A DNA stretch of 64,000 nucleotides, taken from positions 62,001-126,000 of the forward strand of contig OY978097.1 in NCBI GenBank assembly GCA_963854735.1, read 5' to 3'. The position numbers and the translations under genes are program-made. This document shows, piece by piece, positions 11,347 to 20,534 of this stretch; positions within the stretch are counted from its first letter, which is position 1; each line of letters opens with the position of its first letter. The notes under the pieces were generated by a model. The model ran no database searches. It saw only the letters and a program-made list of their open reading frames with translations, and had not been told where the DNA came from. This DNA comes from Marvania coccoides (Eukaryota > Chlorophyta > Trebouxiophyceae > Chlorellales > Chlorellaceae).

Positions 11347-12677
11347 TCAATTGCTAGCCTCCACTGTCTGCTGCGGCTGCACCAGCTTGTCAGCTCCCAG
11401 CACCAGCTTTGCGCTCACCAGCAGGTCGCCGTCCTCCAGCCGCGGCAGCAGGTCCCTCCCCTTTGTGATGTAGCCAAACACACCAAAATTGCCCTCATCA
11501 AAAGAAAGCCCCGCCAGCCCGCTGCTCTGCCGCTGGTACTTGTACAAAAAGAACTGGCGAGAGGAAACAAACCCTACGGACGCGTCAGCGCCCGGCAGGT
11601 GCGTCATCGCAGCGCTGCCGTAGATAGACAGCGGCAGCGCAGGAAGCTCCCCGCTGCGCACCTCCAGAGGCAGCCTGTACACCGGCTCAAAGTCCCCTGC
11701 TTGCATGATCTCCAGCGGCAGAGCCCCAATGGCCTTGCCCTGGTCCCCAATCAGCACTGAATCGCGGTTAGCCACCAGCCGCTTGCCGTCGTAAACCCCA
11801 TCCAGCACGTTTTTTGCGAAATTGCCGGCGGTGATGGGGGCCGAGTACCCATCCAGAGTGAGCTCCAGCGTGGCCTGCTTTTGGGGCCCCAGCTCGCTGT
11901 CTGGCTCCACAAAATCGGCCCCGCCGCCCCGTTTTTCGAAAGTTAACTCAACAAGAGCGCGGCCGGTCAGCCGTGGGAGGGAGCTGTACTGGGCAGGGAT
12001 GGGGAACGGCAGACCTGGCGCCTGCAGCAGCTCCAGCGCTGACACTCGCTCCAGTGCGTTCGCCACTCGCGTGGATGTTCGCGTCGCATCCTTGACGCCC
12101 ACAGCCGCTGCCACCCGGCTCAGGTCCTCTCGAAGGTCCGCAATCAGGTCTGAGCCCGTGTCAGCGTCCCTGGGGAGGATGCCGCGCATCATGGCCACGT
12201 CGTCTGCAGCCAGCTTCTCTGTGATGGCCATGGTTTGTGCCATATCACCCCACGGCCTGTTGATATAATGAAAATATGTTTTGATGAGTTGCATTGTAAG
12301 TGCAATGGTGCAAATTTGTCAGAAAATAAGACTCCTTACTTGCGCTGTGGGATTCTCAGTCGAAACTGAACGTCCTCCAGGTTGCCTTGAATCGCAGCAA
12401 TGTTTTCATTAAAAGCAGGAATGGAGCGCCGCAAGGCTGCCCCAACTGTGCGTGGCACCTGGGCAACCGGGGAGTTGAGCACAGCGCCAGCAGGGAGGGC
12501 GGGGGTGAGCAGCGCTAGGCTGAGGGAGGCGGCAACGGCAGCCAGGGAGCGGGCAGCGGCGTCTAAAGGGTGCAGTAATCTGGGAATGTCAGAGCGCGCG
12601 GTTATTGTGCAGGGAGCTGGGCGATTGCTCGAACCCGTCATGCAAGCTGCCGACTTGGTTGTTAACGCCCCTTTCAT
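11347..12677 (-). CDS. CYP38: Thylakoid-lumen cyclophilin-like protein CYP38/TLP40
   Basis: CYP38/TLP40 works in the thylakoid lumen in assembly and repair of photosystem II. Exons 12677-12340 and 12256-11347 on the minus strand give 415 aa. The N-terminus is bipartite: a Ser/Thr/Arg-rich stroma-targeting part, then a hydrophobic lumenal signal (LAAVAASLSLALLTPALPAG) ending near AGAVL. Next is the helical-bundle region with family landmarks RSIPAFNENIAAIQGNLEDV and LRIPQRKPWG, the latter spanning the splice site. The cyclophilin-like beta-barrel begins near residue 220 (VELTFEKRGG) and contains ELTLDGYSAPITAGNFAKNV. Length is close to the plant protein without extra domains. Confidence 0.92.
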
Positions 12678-12755
12678 GGTGTACTAGAAAATCAGGCTAG
12701 CGGGAGCACTCAAGGGAAAAAAACAAAGTGGAAAACGAATCGACTCTTTAATTTT

Positions 12756-13123
12756 CTAGCTCCGCTCTCGGTGGACGTACTTGCCAGCGTTGGGGTCTAG
12801 GCCGATGTCCTTGCTCCCAGCGTTGATGTAGACGCCGCGAATGGTGGCGTCGGTGTTGAGGGGTTTGCCAGACAAGCTGGGCTGCGGCAGGGGGGGAGGG
12901 CGGTGAAAAAGTGGCGGGGAGGAGTGAAGAACTTTTCGTGGTAGGGAAGCGGACAACACGCGATCGGATCAAAACAAAAAAAAGGGAATACAGGCGTCGT
13001 TTGCGAAGCATCGTTTACCTTTCCGGCGTTCGTTGCGTAGTATACGGGGAAGGCAGCAGCGGCAGCGACAACAATCAAGACACCCGCAAGCGTCGCTCCC
13101 TTGAATCCGGACTTTGGCGGCAT
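12756..13123 (-). CDS. Small single-span membrane protein, 76 aa
   Basis: Exons 13123-13019 and 12881-12756 on the minus strand join in phase 0 to give 76 residues. The N-terminus is short and basic (MPPKSGFKGA), followed by one membrane helix (TLAGVLIVVAAAAAFPVYYA) and a polar tail of about 40 residues (TIRGVYINAGSKDIGLDPNA). There is no transit peptide, so it may be an N-anchored protein of the mitochondrion or ER. I do not recognise the family. The lack of stops, the clean splice signals and the GC-rich composition argue for a real gene. Confidence 0.6.
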
Positions 13124-13459
13124 TGATGAAGCCAAATTTAATTAATAATAGTCCGAGATGCGCAGACGTTTTGAGGGTTTATGCATTATTCAAAATGTAT
13201 TCAGCTGCTGTGATTATGTTGGCCCGGCGCACCCCTCTATGGGAAATGGGATATCTCACTGCCAGTAATCCCATCGAAGAAGCTCCGCACGCGGCACATG
13301 ATTTTCAAACAAAAATAACAAAAATAAAATAAAACATGTTGCTCTGTACCTTACACTGTAAGGGCTCTCTGGCAGAGCTCAAATCACAGTTTTTCAAAAT
13401 TCGAAAATAATAAACTAGTTCAGTTCATTAAATTAACAAGAGAGACAGGGAGAGCGCGT
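13124..13459. other. Intergenic, 336 bp
   Basis: AT-rich spacer holding the promoter of the 76-aa protein gene and the 3' end of the next minus-strand gene. Nothing further is recognised. Confidence 0.45.
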
Positions 13460-14306
13460 TCATTTCCTGTTGCTGCCCTTTGAATCTTGCACCAGTCCCT
13501 TGAGCTCGTCAATTTGCTGCTGGTGGTCCTCCAGGGCAAGCTGCTGCCTCAACACGAGCTTGGCCAGCTCAGCAACATCGTGTTCCACCCCGATTTTCGT
13601 TTGCATCGATGGTAGCTGACTGGAAGCAATGGTCGGTGCGGGCTGGACAGGCGTCTGCGATAGCGGAATCTGCTCTGCCGTGTTTGTCGGCTGCTCATTC
13701 CATGGTCGCTGTGTAGTGTCTCCCCCAGGACTTGTATTGCTGGGGCTGTTGACATGCGGGGCCACAGCAGCTGTTAGCGCTGGCGGCACCCTGTCTTTAA
13801 CAAATTGGCACAGTGTTGTCAGGGCGGAGGGCTTCACCATAACGCCAGCGCCCCATCCTACGGTTAGACAGTTGATGTAAGGATCCTATTTGAGATGCTG
13901 CGCTTGCAAGGCTCTCAGGGTGACGTAAAAAAAACACTCTGGTCCTTCTCACCGTAGCCTATCAACGCACCACACCCAACGCCAGCGGTCAGGCCCAGCG
14001 GCTTTGCTTTCGAGTTCATAGCACCACACGCTTTCCATCCAATGCCCCCCATTGCAGCATCGATCTGGCGTAGGCTTGCCTGCACCGACACTGCAATTTG
14101 GCCCAGCACTGGCACCGAGTGCATACTCACCGGCGTAAGTATTCCCACCCCTGCATGATTTTTAGTAATTTTATTAGCAATACAGCTAATGACGCTGGTT
14201 CACAATGGTAAAAATATTGAAATTTGTCAAATTCGTTACCTGCTCCGCAGCCAACGAAGGCGCCTGCCCCTGTGCTGCCCACCCTGATCTCCAAAAGACC
14301 AGCCAT
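13460..14306 (-). CDS. Glycine-rich hydrophobic protein, cadmium-induced AS8-like
   Basis: Exons 14306-14240, 14150-13953 and 13857-13460 on the minus strand give 220 aa. The N-terminal 100 residues carry glycine-zipper hydrophobic segments: GSTGAGAFVGCGAGVGILTP, then GLTAGVGCGALIGYGWGAGV spanning the last splice site. Between them lies PVLGQIAVSVQASLRQIDAA. This arrangement resembles plant cadmium-induced protein AS8 and relatives, whose function is unknown. After VMVKPSALTTL the sequence turns into a Pro/Thr/Gln-rich linker and a short coiled coil (LRQQLALEDHQQQIDELKGL). All three exons are phase-consistent. A membrane role is inferred from hydrophobicity only. Confidence 0.65.
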
Positions 14307-14650
14307 GTGTACTTTAAATAAGTTCCAAATAGGGGGTTTTGATATCTCGCGAGACGCGATTAAAAAATTGTTTATTTTTCTTTTCAAAAACGAGGCGGCG
14401 CTCGCGGTGGCTGCCCTTGGTGGCCTTGTGAACATAAATTATAATTTGTATATATTCATCGTAAGAGAGCCTACGGCGGTGCTCGGTTACGGATTCCGCG
14501 GATTGGAATTAAAAAAATACAGAAATAAATTATCACTTTTCAGGCTTGAGCCTTTTCACAGTTTGAATACAAACAAGATCGTCGGATATCAGCTCAACCG
14601 TGTTTTAAGGCCTGCTCTTTAATTTAATATCTCGGGAATCTCGCTGAAAA
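14307..14650. promoter_or_regulatory. Divergent promoter region, AS8-like / C2H2 gene
   Basis: These 344 bp separate two divergent start codons. The sequence is AT-rich. A long plus-strand frame at 14224-14622 overlaps exon 1 of the AS8-like gene and has no coding character. Confidence 0.4.
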
Positions 14651-15290
14651 ATGGGGGGGAAGGCCAAGCCTACGGCAAGTGAACTCCTGCTGCACTTTTA
14701 GCCAGCCAACTCTCTTGCTCTCCTCATTTAGAGGAGCGCCACTATATTGTTCAGTTCCCTCACAGTTTCTTCCCATGTATACACATTTCCTCCCTTTTTC
14801 AGAAACACACAGCCGCCGAGCTGAAGGCCAAGGCGTTTGCAGCGACAGTGAACCGTGGAGGAGGAAAGGACGGACTGGTGGACCGCAAGGGTGGAAGAGC
14901 AGGGCATGCAAAGTATAAGTGAGAGAGCACGCCCCTTATTGGGTAGTGAACCATTCTGTCCACTCACTCGAACAAAATTGTCAAACAAATGCAATTCCTG
15001 CAGGTGCCCAGTTTGTGCCATGCAAGCGCCTGATATGAAGACGATGCAGATTCATTGGGAGAGCAAGCACCCCAAGATGCCTTGGGATGCTGAGAAGATC
15101 GAGAACACCCACGAGATGACTGGGGGCATCACAGTGGCAGGTAAATAAATCAGAAATTTCAACCGAAAGTATTTAAAGAAATAGCTGTGCCGCATATGGT
15201 TGACGCGACGGTTGATTTCAGCATCCTGTTTGATTGCCTTGTGCTGCAGGAGTGGCGGTGCAGGGCAGCAAGAACCCTAAAAAGAAATAA
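14651..15290 (+). CDS. Small C2H2 zinc-finger protein, 103 aa
   Basis: Exons 14651-14678, 14813-14918, 15004-15140 and 15250-15290. The protein begins MGGKAKPTA, has a Lys/Ala helix (AAELKAKAFAATVNRGGG), then KGGRAGHAKYKCPVC and one C2H2 finger (CPVC, then MQIHWESKH) at about residues 46-66. This matches a conserved plant family of about 70-100 aa with the pattern TNRGGGKAGLADR..GHAKYECPHC..LKTMQIH. Members are annotated only as zinc-finger or stress-induced proteins. The last exon adds a short basic tail ending in NPKKK. The 28-nt first exon was placed by phase and the conserved MGGK start. Confidence 0.78.
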
Positions 15291-15610
15291 AGAAAATTAG
15301 GTGATGAGTGGGAGCATCTGCGCATGGCTGCAAGGCAGGTCCCACATACGTTGACTGAAATTGTTATTGGTAATTAAAGAGAGAGGCCGGGGAGGCAATC
15401 ATGTAAATGATAACAACTTTTCCCCGATGTTCTCCGCCACACTCCTTTCTCGAACTCGCCATCGTTCTTCTTTTTCTTTTTATCGACAATTTTTATTCGC
15501 ATGAACACCTGGGCCAGTAATGCTGGCGACTTGGTCTTCTTTCTTTTCATAAACCAATTTTCAAATAGTAAATAAATTTTATGCTATATGCTATATTAAA
15601 AATAAACAAA
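15291..15610. other. Intergenic, between convergent 3' ends
   Basis: About 320 AT-rich bp between the C2H2 gene and the PLPBP gene. No feature is recognised. Confidence 0.45.
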
Positions 15611-16512
15611 CTATTTTGCGTAGTTTCGAGCCCCAAAAATCGTGCTGCCCACCCGCACGTTGGTGCTGCCCATCTCTATCGCTGACTCAAAGTCTCCAGA
15701 CATTCCCATGCTCAGGTCTAGGTCAGCTTCGTTCACCCCCACAGCCTGGGCCACTTCCTGCCGACACCGCGACAAACACTCGAAATTAATAGGCAGGCAT
15801 GAGTAGTCGGGCATGCCGATAGTCATCAGCCCAGCCAGCCGCAGGTGGGGGCAATTTTTGGCGATATGGGTGGCCAGTGCAACGCACGCCTCCCCCGGTT
15901 CGACCCCGGATTTACTTTCTTCTCCACTTGTATTGACTTGAACCATCACGGCAAGCGGAGAGCGCCCCGTGGCATCCACTGCGGCGTCCAGCTTGATCGC
16001 CAGTTTTTCAGAGTCCACGGTTTCCACCATGGCCAGCGAGGGCACGCCTTCCACCAGCGCCTTCACTTTGTTGGACTGCAGGTGGCCAATGAAGTGCCAT
16101 CGAATGTCGGAGGGCAGCACTGGCGCCTTCTCCAGCACCTCCTGCACGTAGTTTTCGCCAAAATCACGGTGGCCAGTGTCGTAGGCCTCCTGGAGGGCAG
16201 ACGCAGGCTTGGTCTTGGAAACAGCAACCAGACGGACGGGTCGATCGCGGCCGGCCCGCTCAGCGGCGGCCTGCATCCTGACGAGAACCTGCAGAGAGGG
16301 GAAGAGGGAAGGAGACGGTGAAAGTGGGAAGGAGACGGTGAAAGTGAGAGTGCCAAAAAATCACGAGCTGCAGAGGCGAGCGGTGACGGGATTGCGTGTG
16401 GACATACATTTTTCAGGGACGATGCCACCCCAGACTCCCTCATGTTGGGTGAAAATGCAGCAGAAGCTCGAGCTCGAACAGCAATGTGGGAGGCAAAGAC
16501 GAGCGTTCGCAT
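15611..16512 (-). CDS. PLPBP: Pyridoxal-phosphate homeostasis protein (YggS/PROSC)
   Basis: This is a fold-type III alanine-racemase-like single-domain protein that binds PLP and keeps vitamin B6 pools balanced; it has no known enzyme activity. Exons 16512-16408 and 16288-15611 on the minus strand give 260 aa. Residues 1-30 (MRTLVFASHIAVRARASAAF) look like an organelle presequence. The PLP lysine is in LVAVSKTKP. Other signatures are RDFGENYVQE, WHFIGHLQSNKVK, VMVQVNTSGEESKSGV, MSMGMSGD in the form LSMGMSGDFESAIEMGST, and the closing VRVGSTIFGARNY. The splice joint SSLKN/VLVRMQAAAERAGR restores the first helix. Confidence 0.94.
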
Positions 16513-16732
16513 CAAGATTCTAACTCTCTGGGCATGTCAGACATCCAAGGAAACTCAATTCTATTTTTTTGAAAATTTGAAATGCGTCGAATGAGCATGT
16601 ATGTGGAGAAAAAGGCACCGAACCTCAGTCAGTTCCGCTCGAATTTATGCGAGCGTGTTTAAGACTGCAATTTGCGCGCATTTGCTTTAAAAAAAATGCG
16701 TATCCAATAAATTATACGATATAACGCCTGCG

Positions 16733-17363
16733 ATGATGCGCGCTGCCCCATCCACACGATCATTCCTTTCATTTTCTGATGCCCCGAGACACTCACCAGC
16801 AGCAGTGCCGACCCACACACCGACGCTTCGCACCGACTTTTTTGCACATCGATGCGCCGGGGGACTGCTCGCTGCGGTGCAGGTGATGGCGTCCATTCAA
16901 CTCGTCACTCTGGCTGTGCCGCTGCCCGCTCTTGCAAACACCCAAAACTTCACGCTTGAGGTGCGGGAGGGCGAAGAAGAGGAGTACTTCCAGACCGCCC
17001 CTGCTTCGTTGAGCTCGTCCGACGATGATCTGCGGCCAGCGCAGCGGTTGGGTTCATTGCTGGAAGGCAAGCGTGGGAAAGAGGTGCAGCAGTGCGCCAA
17101 GAAGTGTGTGCCGACGTGCATCCGTGGGGGACAAGGGGCGCCAGGGCTGGGTCCAATGAGCGTGCGGAGAGAGGAGGGGGGCGTTCTGTTCAAAGAGGGT
17201 TACCGCAGCCGGCGCTACTGTGAGTTTTAGTCTTTTTTCAAGGTATGCGCTGTTCCTCGACCATAAACCGAATCTCGGTTCCGCAGGCCTGAGCGAGTGC
17301 ATCCAAGTATGCAGCCTGGAGCTGACCGCCAAAGAAGGGGCAGCAGGAGTCACGAAAAAATGA
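16733..17363 (+). CDS. Conserved plastid protein with paired-Cys motifs
   Basis: Exons 16733-17219 and 17287-17363 give 187 aa. The first 50 residues are rich in Ser, Thr, Arg and Pro, like a transit peptide. A hydrophobic stretch follows (AAVQVMASIQLVTLAVPLPA) and ends in ALANTQ, which resembles a thylakoid lumen signal with an Ala-x-Ala site. The conserved core lies at about residues 120-178: CAKKCVPTCIRGGQGAPG, GVLFKEGYRSRRYC, and LSECIQVCSL across the splice. The same CxxxCxxxC.RGG..APG and FRSR.YCL.EC...C pattern occurs in an uncharacterised plant chloroplast family. Function is unknown; disulfide bonding or metal binding is inference. Confidence 0.68.
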
Positions 17364-17401
17364 TATCTGTCCATGTTTAAATTTTATCCACTTTTACACT
17401 C

Positions 17402-17528
17402 GTACCCCCATTGTTTTGGTTTTTTTTTTTTAATTGTAACTCTGCCGCAACCCAAATCAAGTACCCCCATTGTTTTGGGTTGTAGAGAGTTACCAAAAAA
17501 ACTACACCCCAAAACAATGGGGTACTTG
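17402..17528. repeat. Fold-back inverted repeat plus a third direct copy
   Basis: The arm at 17458-17485 (starting CAAGTACCCCCATTGTTTTG) and the arm at 17502-17528 are nearly perfect reverse complements over about 27 bp, with a 16-bp loop. A further direct copy of the core GTACCCCCATTGTTTTGG lies at 17402-17419, just before a T-run. The element sits 40-165 bp after the stop of the upstream gene. Confidence 0.8.
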
Positions 17529-17671
17529 TTATTTATCAAATAATGGCATTCATGCAAACCTTGATACTGCTGGAAACTTAAAATTTATTGATTAATGAAG
17601 CTATGGAGTATTTTATGTACAACGTCAGTCTAGGTAAAAATGTTTGCAAAATTGCCCGATTGCTGCGCCCC

Positions 17672-18577
17672 TCATGGGGCAGCCACCGCCTCCCCCGATT
17701 GGGCGTACACCACGTACTGCGCCAGCCGCCTGAGGTCTGCCTCACTCACCGCCATCGCTTCTTGGGCAGGCGGTGGGGGTACAACCATGCCTGCGCCCTC
17801 CTTCTCGACCTTCCACCCGTGCCCCTCGACCAGCTGCAGCGCCCCCTGCTCGTCGGTGCCCGTCAGTAGCGCTAGTTTCTGCAGGGAGATGCTGGAGTAG
17901 GCACGCCGTGTGAGCTCAAGCACGCTCTCCTGCAACCTGCTCCGCAGTGCGGCTGCCAGGCCCTGCAGCTGGGCAGGCCACGCGTAGCCCATGGCCCTCC
18001 AGACTCCTTCGTAGTCTTTGACCCACACCCGCTGCAGTACGCCAAAGGCTGCAGCAACATCTGCCGTCTTCTTGGCGGCGGCGGGGCTGCGCTTATACGC
18101 AAACCGTGCGTCCTCTCTGCGAAATAAAATTTGAAGGTTGGATGGTGGAAGAGAATGAACAAAATGGGGAAGGAAATGAGGAATGAGGTGAACGGATAGG
18201 CTGAAGAGCTAAAATGCCCGCGGCAGCCAGAGAGAGGAGTAAAGACCAAAAAGCTTGAAACAAACGTTAGATACAACCCACATCCTTGATTCGTAGATGT
18301 GCGCCATGATGTGGACGGCATGCGGCCATTCAGGCGTGTCGAAAAGGTTGGGCTCCTGCAAAATAAATATAAATAAATAAATGAACGATGTGATCTGGGT
18401 GAAACAAGGCTATCAACATGGCTTGCGCTGTGCCCATAATGTTGCTAGGATGATGCAAATACCATATTTAAATTTGCGGAAGCAGACCTTGAGCTCTTGA
18501 TCGTCCAGCGCTTTGCCAAGCCCGCTGAATTCTCGAGCGTCGAGTGCGGCTGCCACGCGCTGTTGCAGCTCCTCCAT
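17672..18577 (-). CDS. CSN8: COP9 signalosome subunit 8 (CSN8)
   Basis: CSN8 is the smallest PCI-domain subunit of the COP9 signalosome, which removes NEDD8 from cullin ubiquitin ligases. Exons 18577-18488, 18355-18282 and 18116-17672 on the minus strand give 202 aa, the usual size. Landmarks are TPEWPHAVHIMAHIYESRIE (about residues 36-56), then DARFAYKRSPAAAKKTADV, the VWVKDYEGVWRAMGYAWP block with its conserved Tyr/Trp residues, and a C-terminal winged-helix part with AYSSISLQKLALLTG. Phases match at both introns. The protein is diverged, so subunit assignment relies on the ARF..KR and W..DY..V pattern. Confidence 0.82.
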
Positions 18578-18906
18578 GGTATGTACATGTATATAAAATT
18601 CAAGAAAACCTAATCAAAGCGAACAAAGGTTGTGAGAGAGCTTTTTTTCTTCTCAAACTCGCCACAAAAAACACCACACAAGTGGCACAAGTTGTTCAAA
18701 TTCCTAGCCCCATTTCATTATATTTTTAATTTATAAAAAAAAATCTAGTACTCTTTAAATATGATATAGCGGCTACAGCTCACCAGCACTCTTGAAAGTG
18801 GAGTAAAAATTGGCAATTACAAGAGGTTTTAGGACCACAGTCCATCATTTATCATTCGTTGAAACAGCTCCTCTAGAATTGAATAAAACACTCTAGCCCG
18901 CACGAA
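18578..18906. promoter_or_regulatory. Divergent promoter region, CSN8 / SnoaL-membrane gene
   Basis: 329 AT-rich bp between two divergent starts. No individual element is identified. Confidence 0.4.
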
Positions 18907-20343
18907 ATGCAAGCGAGGCCTTTCCTTCCCCTCTCTGGGCGGCAATGCAGCTGGCTGGCTGGCACTGGCGTGATGCGGCAATGCCCCTCCGCTGCTGCTA
19001 CCCGTCGCCCCCACCGTGCTGTGGCCCCCACTGCTGCCGTGCGCACCGCCAGGGAGGCAGCGCTGGCGTACTACGACAATTACAATAAGAAGGACATCAC
19101 CGCCGTGCTGGAGCTGATCGCTGAGGACTGCGTGTACGAAGATCTCATCTACCAAGATCCTTTCCGTGGGCGTGCTGCCATCGCCAAGTACTTTGAGAAG
19201 ATCGAACAGCTTGTCCCCCCCGACATACAATTCGTCGTTGAAGACATCACCGATGGCGACCCCAAGAAAGTTGGCGTGCGGTGGCACGTCGAGCTTGAAG
19301 GCGTGGCGCAGTTTCCGTTCTCTCGCGGCGTTTCTTTCTACGAGGTGGACAACGACGGGCGCATCGTCTTCGCGCGGGACATTGTTGAGCCCACCTTCAA
19401 GCCGGGCGCAGCTGCGCTGCAGGGCATCTCCTTAGTGGCCCCGCTGGTGCGCAAGCTTGGCCCCAACGCCGACCCCTCAAATATGGGCCGTCTGCCGATT
19501 GCCGCTGGCGCCATGGCCTCCTTTTACGCGTTCTACATCTTCTACGTGCTGCTTTCAACCTCTGCCCCTGGGAACCCTGCCTGGCAGACCTCCCCAGAGG
19601 TGCTGCAGTCGGTTTTGAACGAGTCGTTCAACTTCTTCTACGTCAACATATTCTTCAGCCAGTTCGGGCTCAACCCCGTCCCTTGCGTGGCTGAGCACCC
19701 AGTCAGCGAGGCGCTGTTCAACTTTGTGAACGCGTGGAGTCTGATGATGCTGCCTGCGTGGATGGCAGATCCCAAGGGACGAAGAGTGGACAACAAGCTG
19801 CCAATCTGGGTAGGCACAATGTGAGTCAGCAATAGTTGCTGTGTGCAAAACAATAGCGAGTGTCGGTTTAGTTTCTGCTTGAATATCAAACACACGCAAT
19901 GTACATATATTCAATTTTCATTTCTTCCCTTCGTGACGTCCTACAACAGGTTCCTCACCAACGTCTTCCTGCCGCTCTACATGACGCTGCGGCTGGTGCC
20001 CGAAAAAGAGAATGCCGCTCCCCCTTCCCAGCCCGCAAAGCTTCCAAACTATGCGCCTGCGTTCGGGGCCACCGCGCTTGCTGTAGGCGTGGTATCTCTG
20101 GCGTGGGCAGCTGCTGCAAGGCCCGAGTACGGCGGCCTTGCTGAGCGTGCACATTATTTCTCCGAGCAGTTGTCTGGCGACCGTGTGTTTTGGGCGTTCT
20201 GCGTTGACTCATGCCTCTATTCTGTGTGGCAGGCGTGGGTGCTGGGCGCAGCAGGAGCCTCCGCATGGCAGCGCTTCGTGCCCTTCTTCGGCATGGCGGG
20301 GTGGCTGCTGCAGGGAGCAGCTGGGGAAGAAAAGAAAACCTGA
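18907..20343 (+). CDS. Plastid SnoaL/NTF2-like domain fused to membrane domain
   Basis: Exons 18907-19820 and 19950-20343 give 435 aa. Residues 1-45 resemble a transit peptide. Residues 48-175 form a SnoaL/NTF2-like fold: ALAYYDNYNKKDITAVLELI, CVYEDLIYQDPFRGRAAIAK, VRWHVELEG and VSFYEV. After about residue 195 there are four or five membrane spans (MASFYAFYIFYVLLS; YVNIFFSQFGLNPVPCVAE; later ALAVGVVSLAWAAAA and CVDSCLYSVWQAWVLGAAGA). SnoaL domains often bind small hydrophobic ligands or act as isomerases; plants have related plastid proteins without known function. The membrane half is not a family I can name with confidence. Confidence 0.72.
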
Positions 20344-20534
20344 GGAGTCGCACTCTCCGGCAGTAAAGAATGAACATGCTGCAAACACCGAAAATATGAA
20401 TTTAATATTAACATTGCATTTGTTGTTATTCACAATTAAAAAAATTATAAGAAATACTTATTCATATAGCATTAATTGCCCCAAATCCAAATATCCATTC
20501 AGCAGCACACCCTTCATATTTTATTTGTCTATCT

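Noticed and set aside
14224..14622. Plus-strand 132-codon frame upstream of the C2H2 gene
   Set aside because: It overlaps exon 1 of the AS8-like gene in antisense and then runs through AT-rich promoter sequence with Lys/Asn/Tyr-rich translation.
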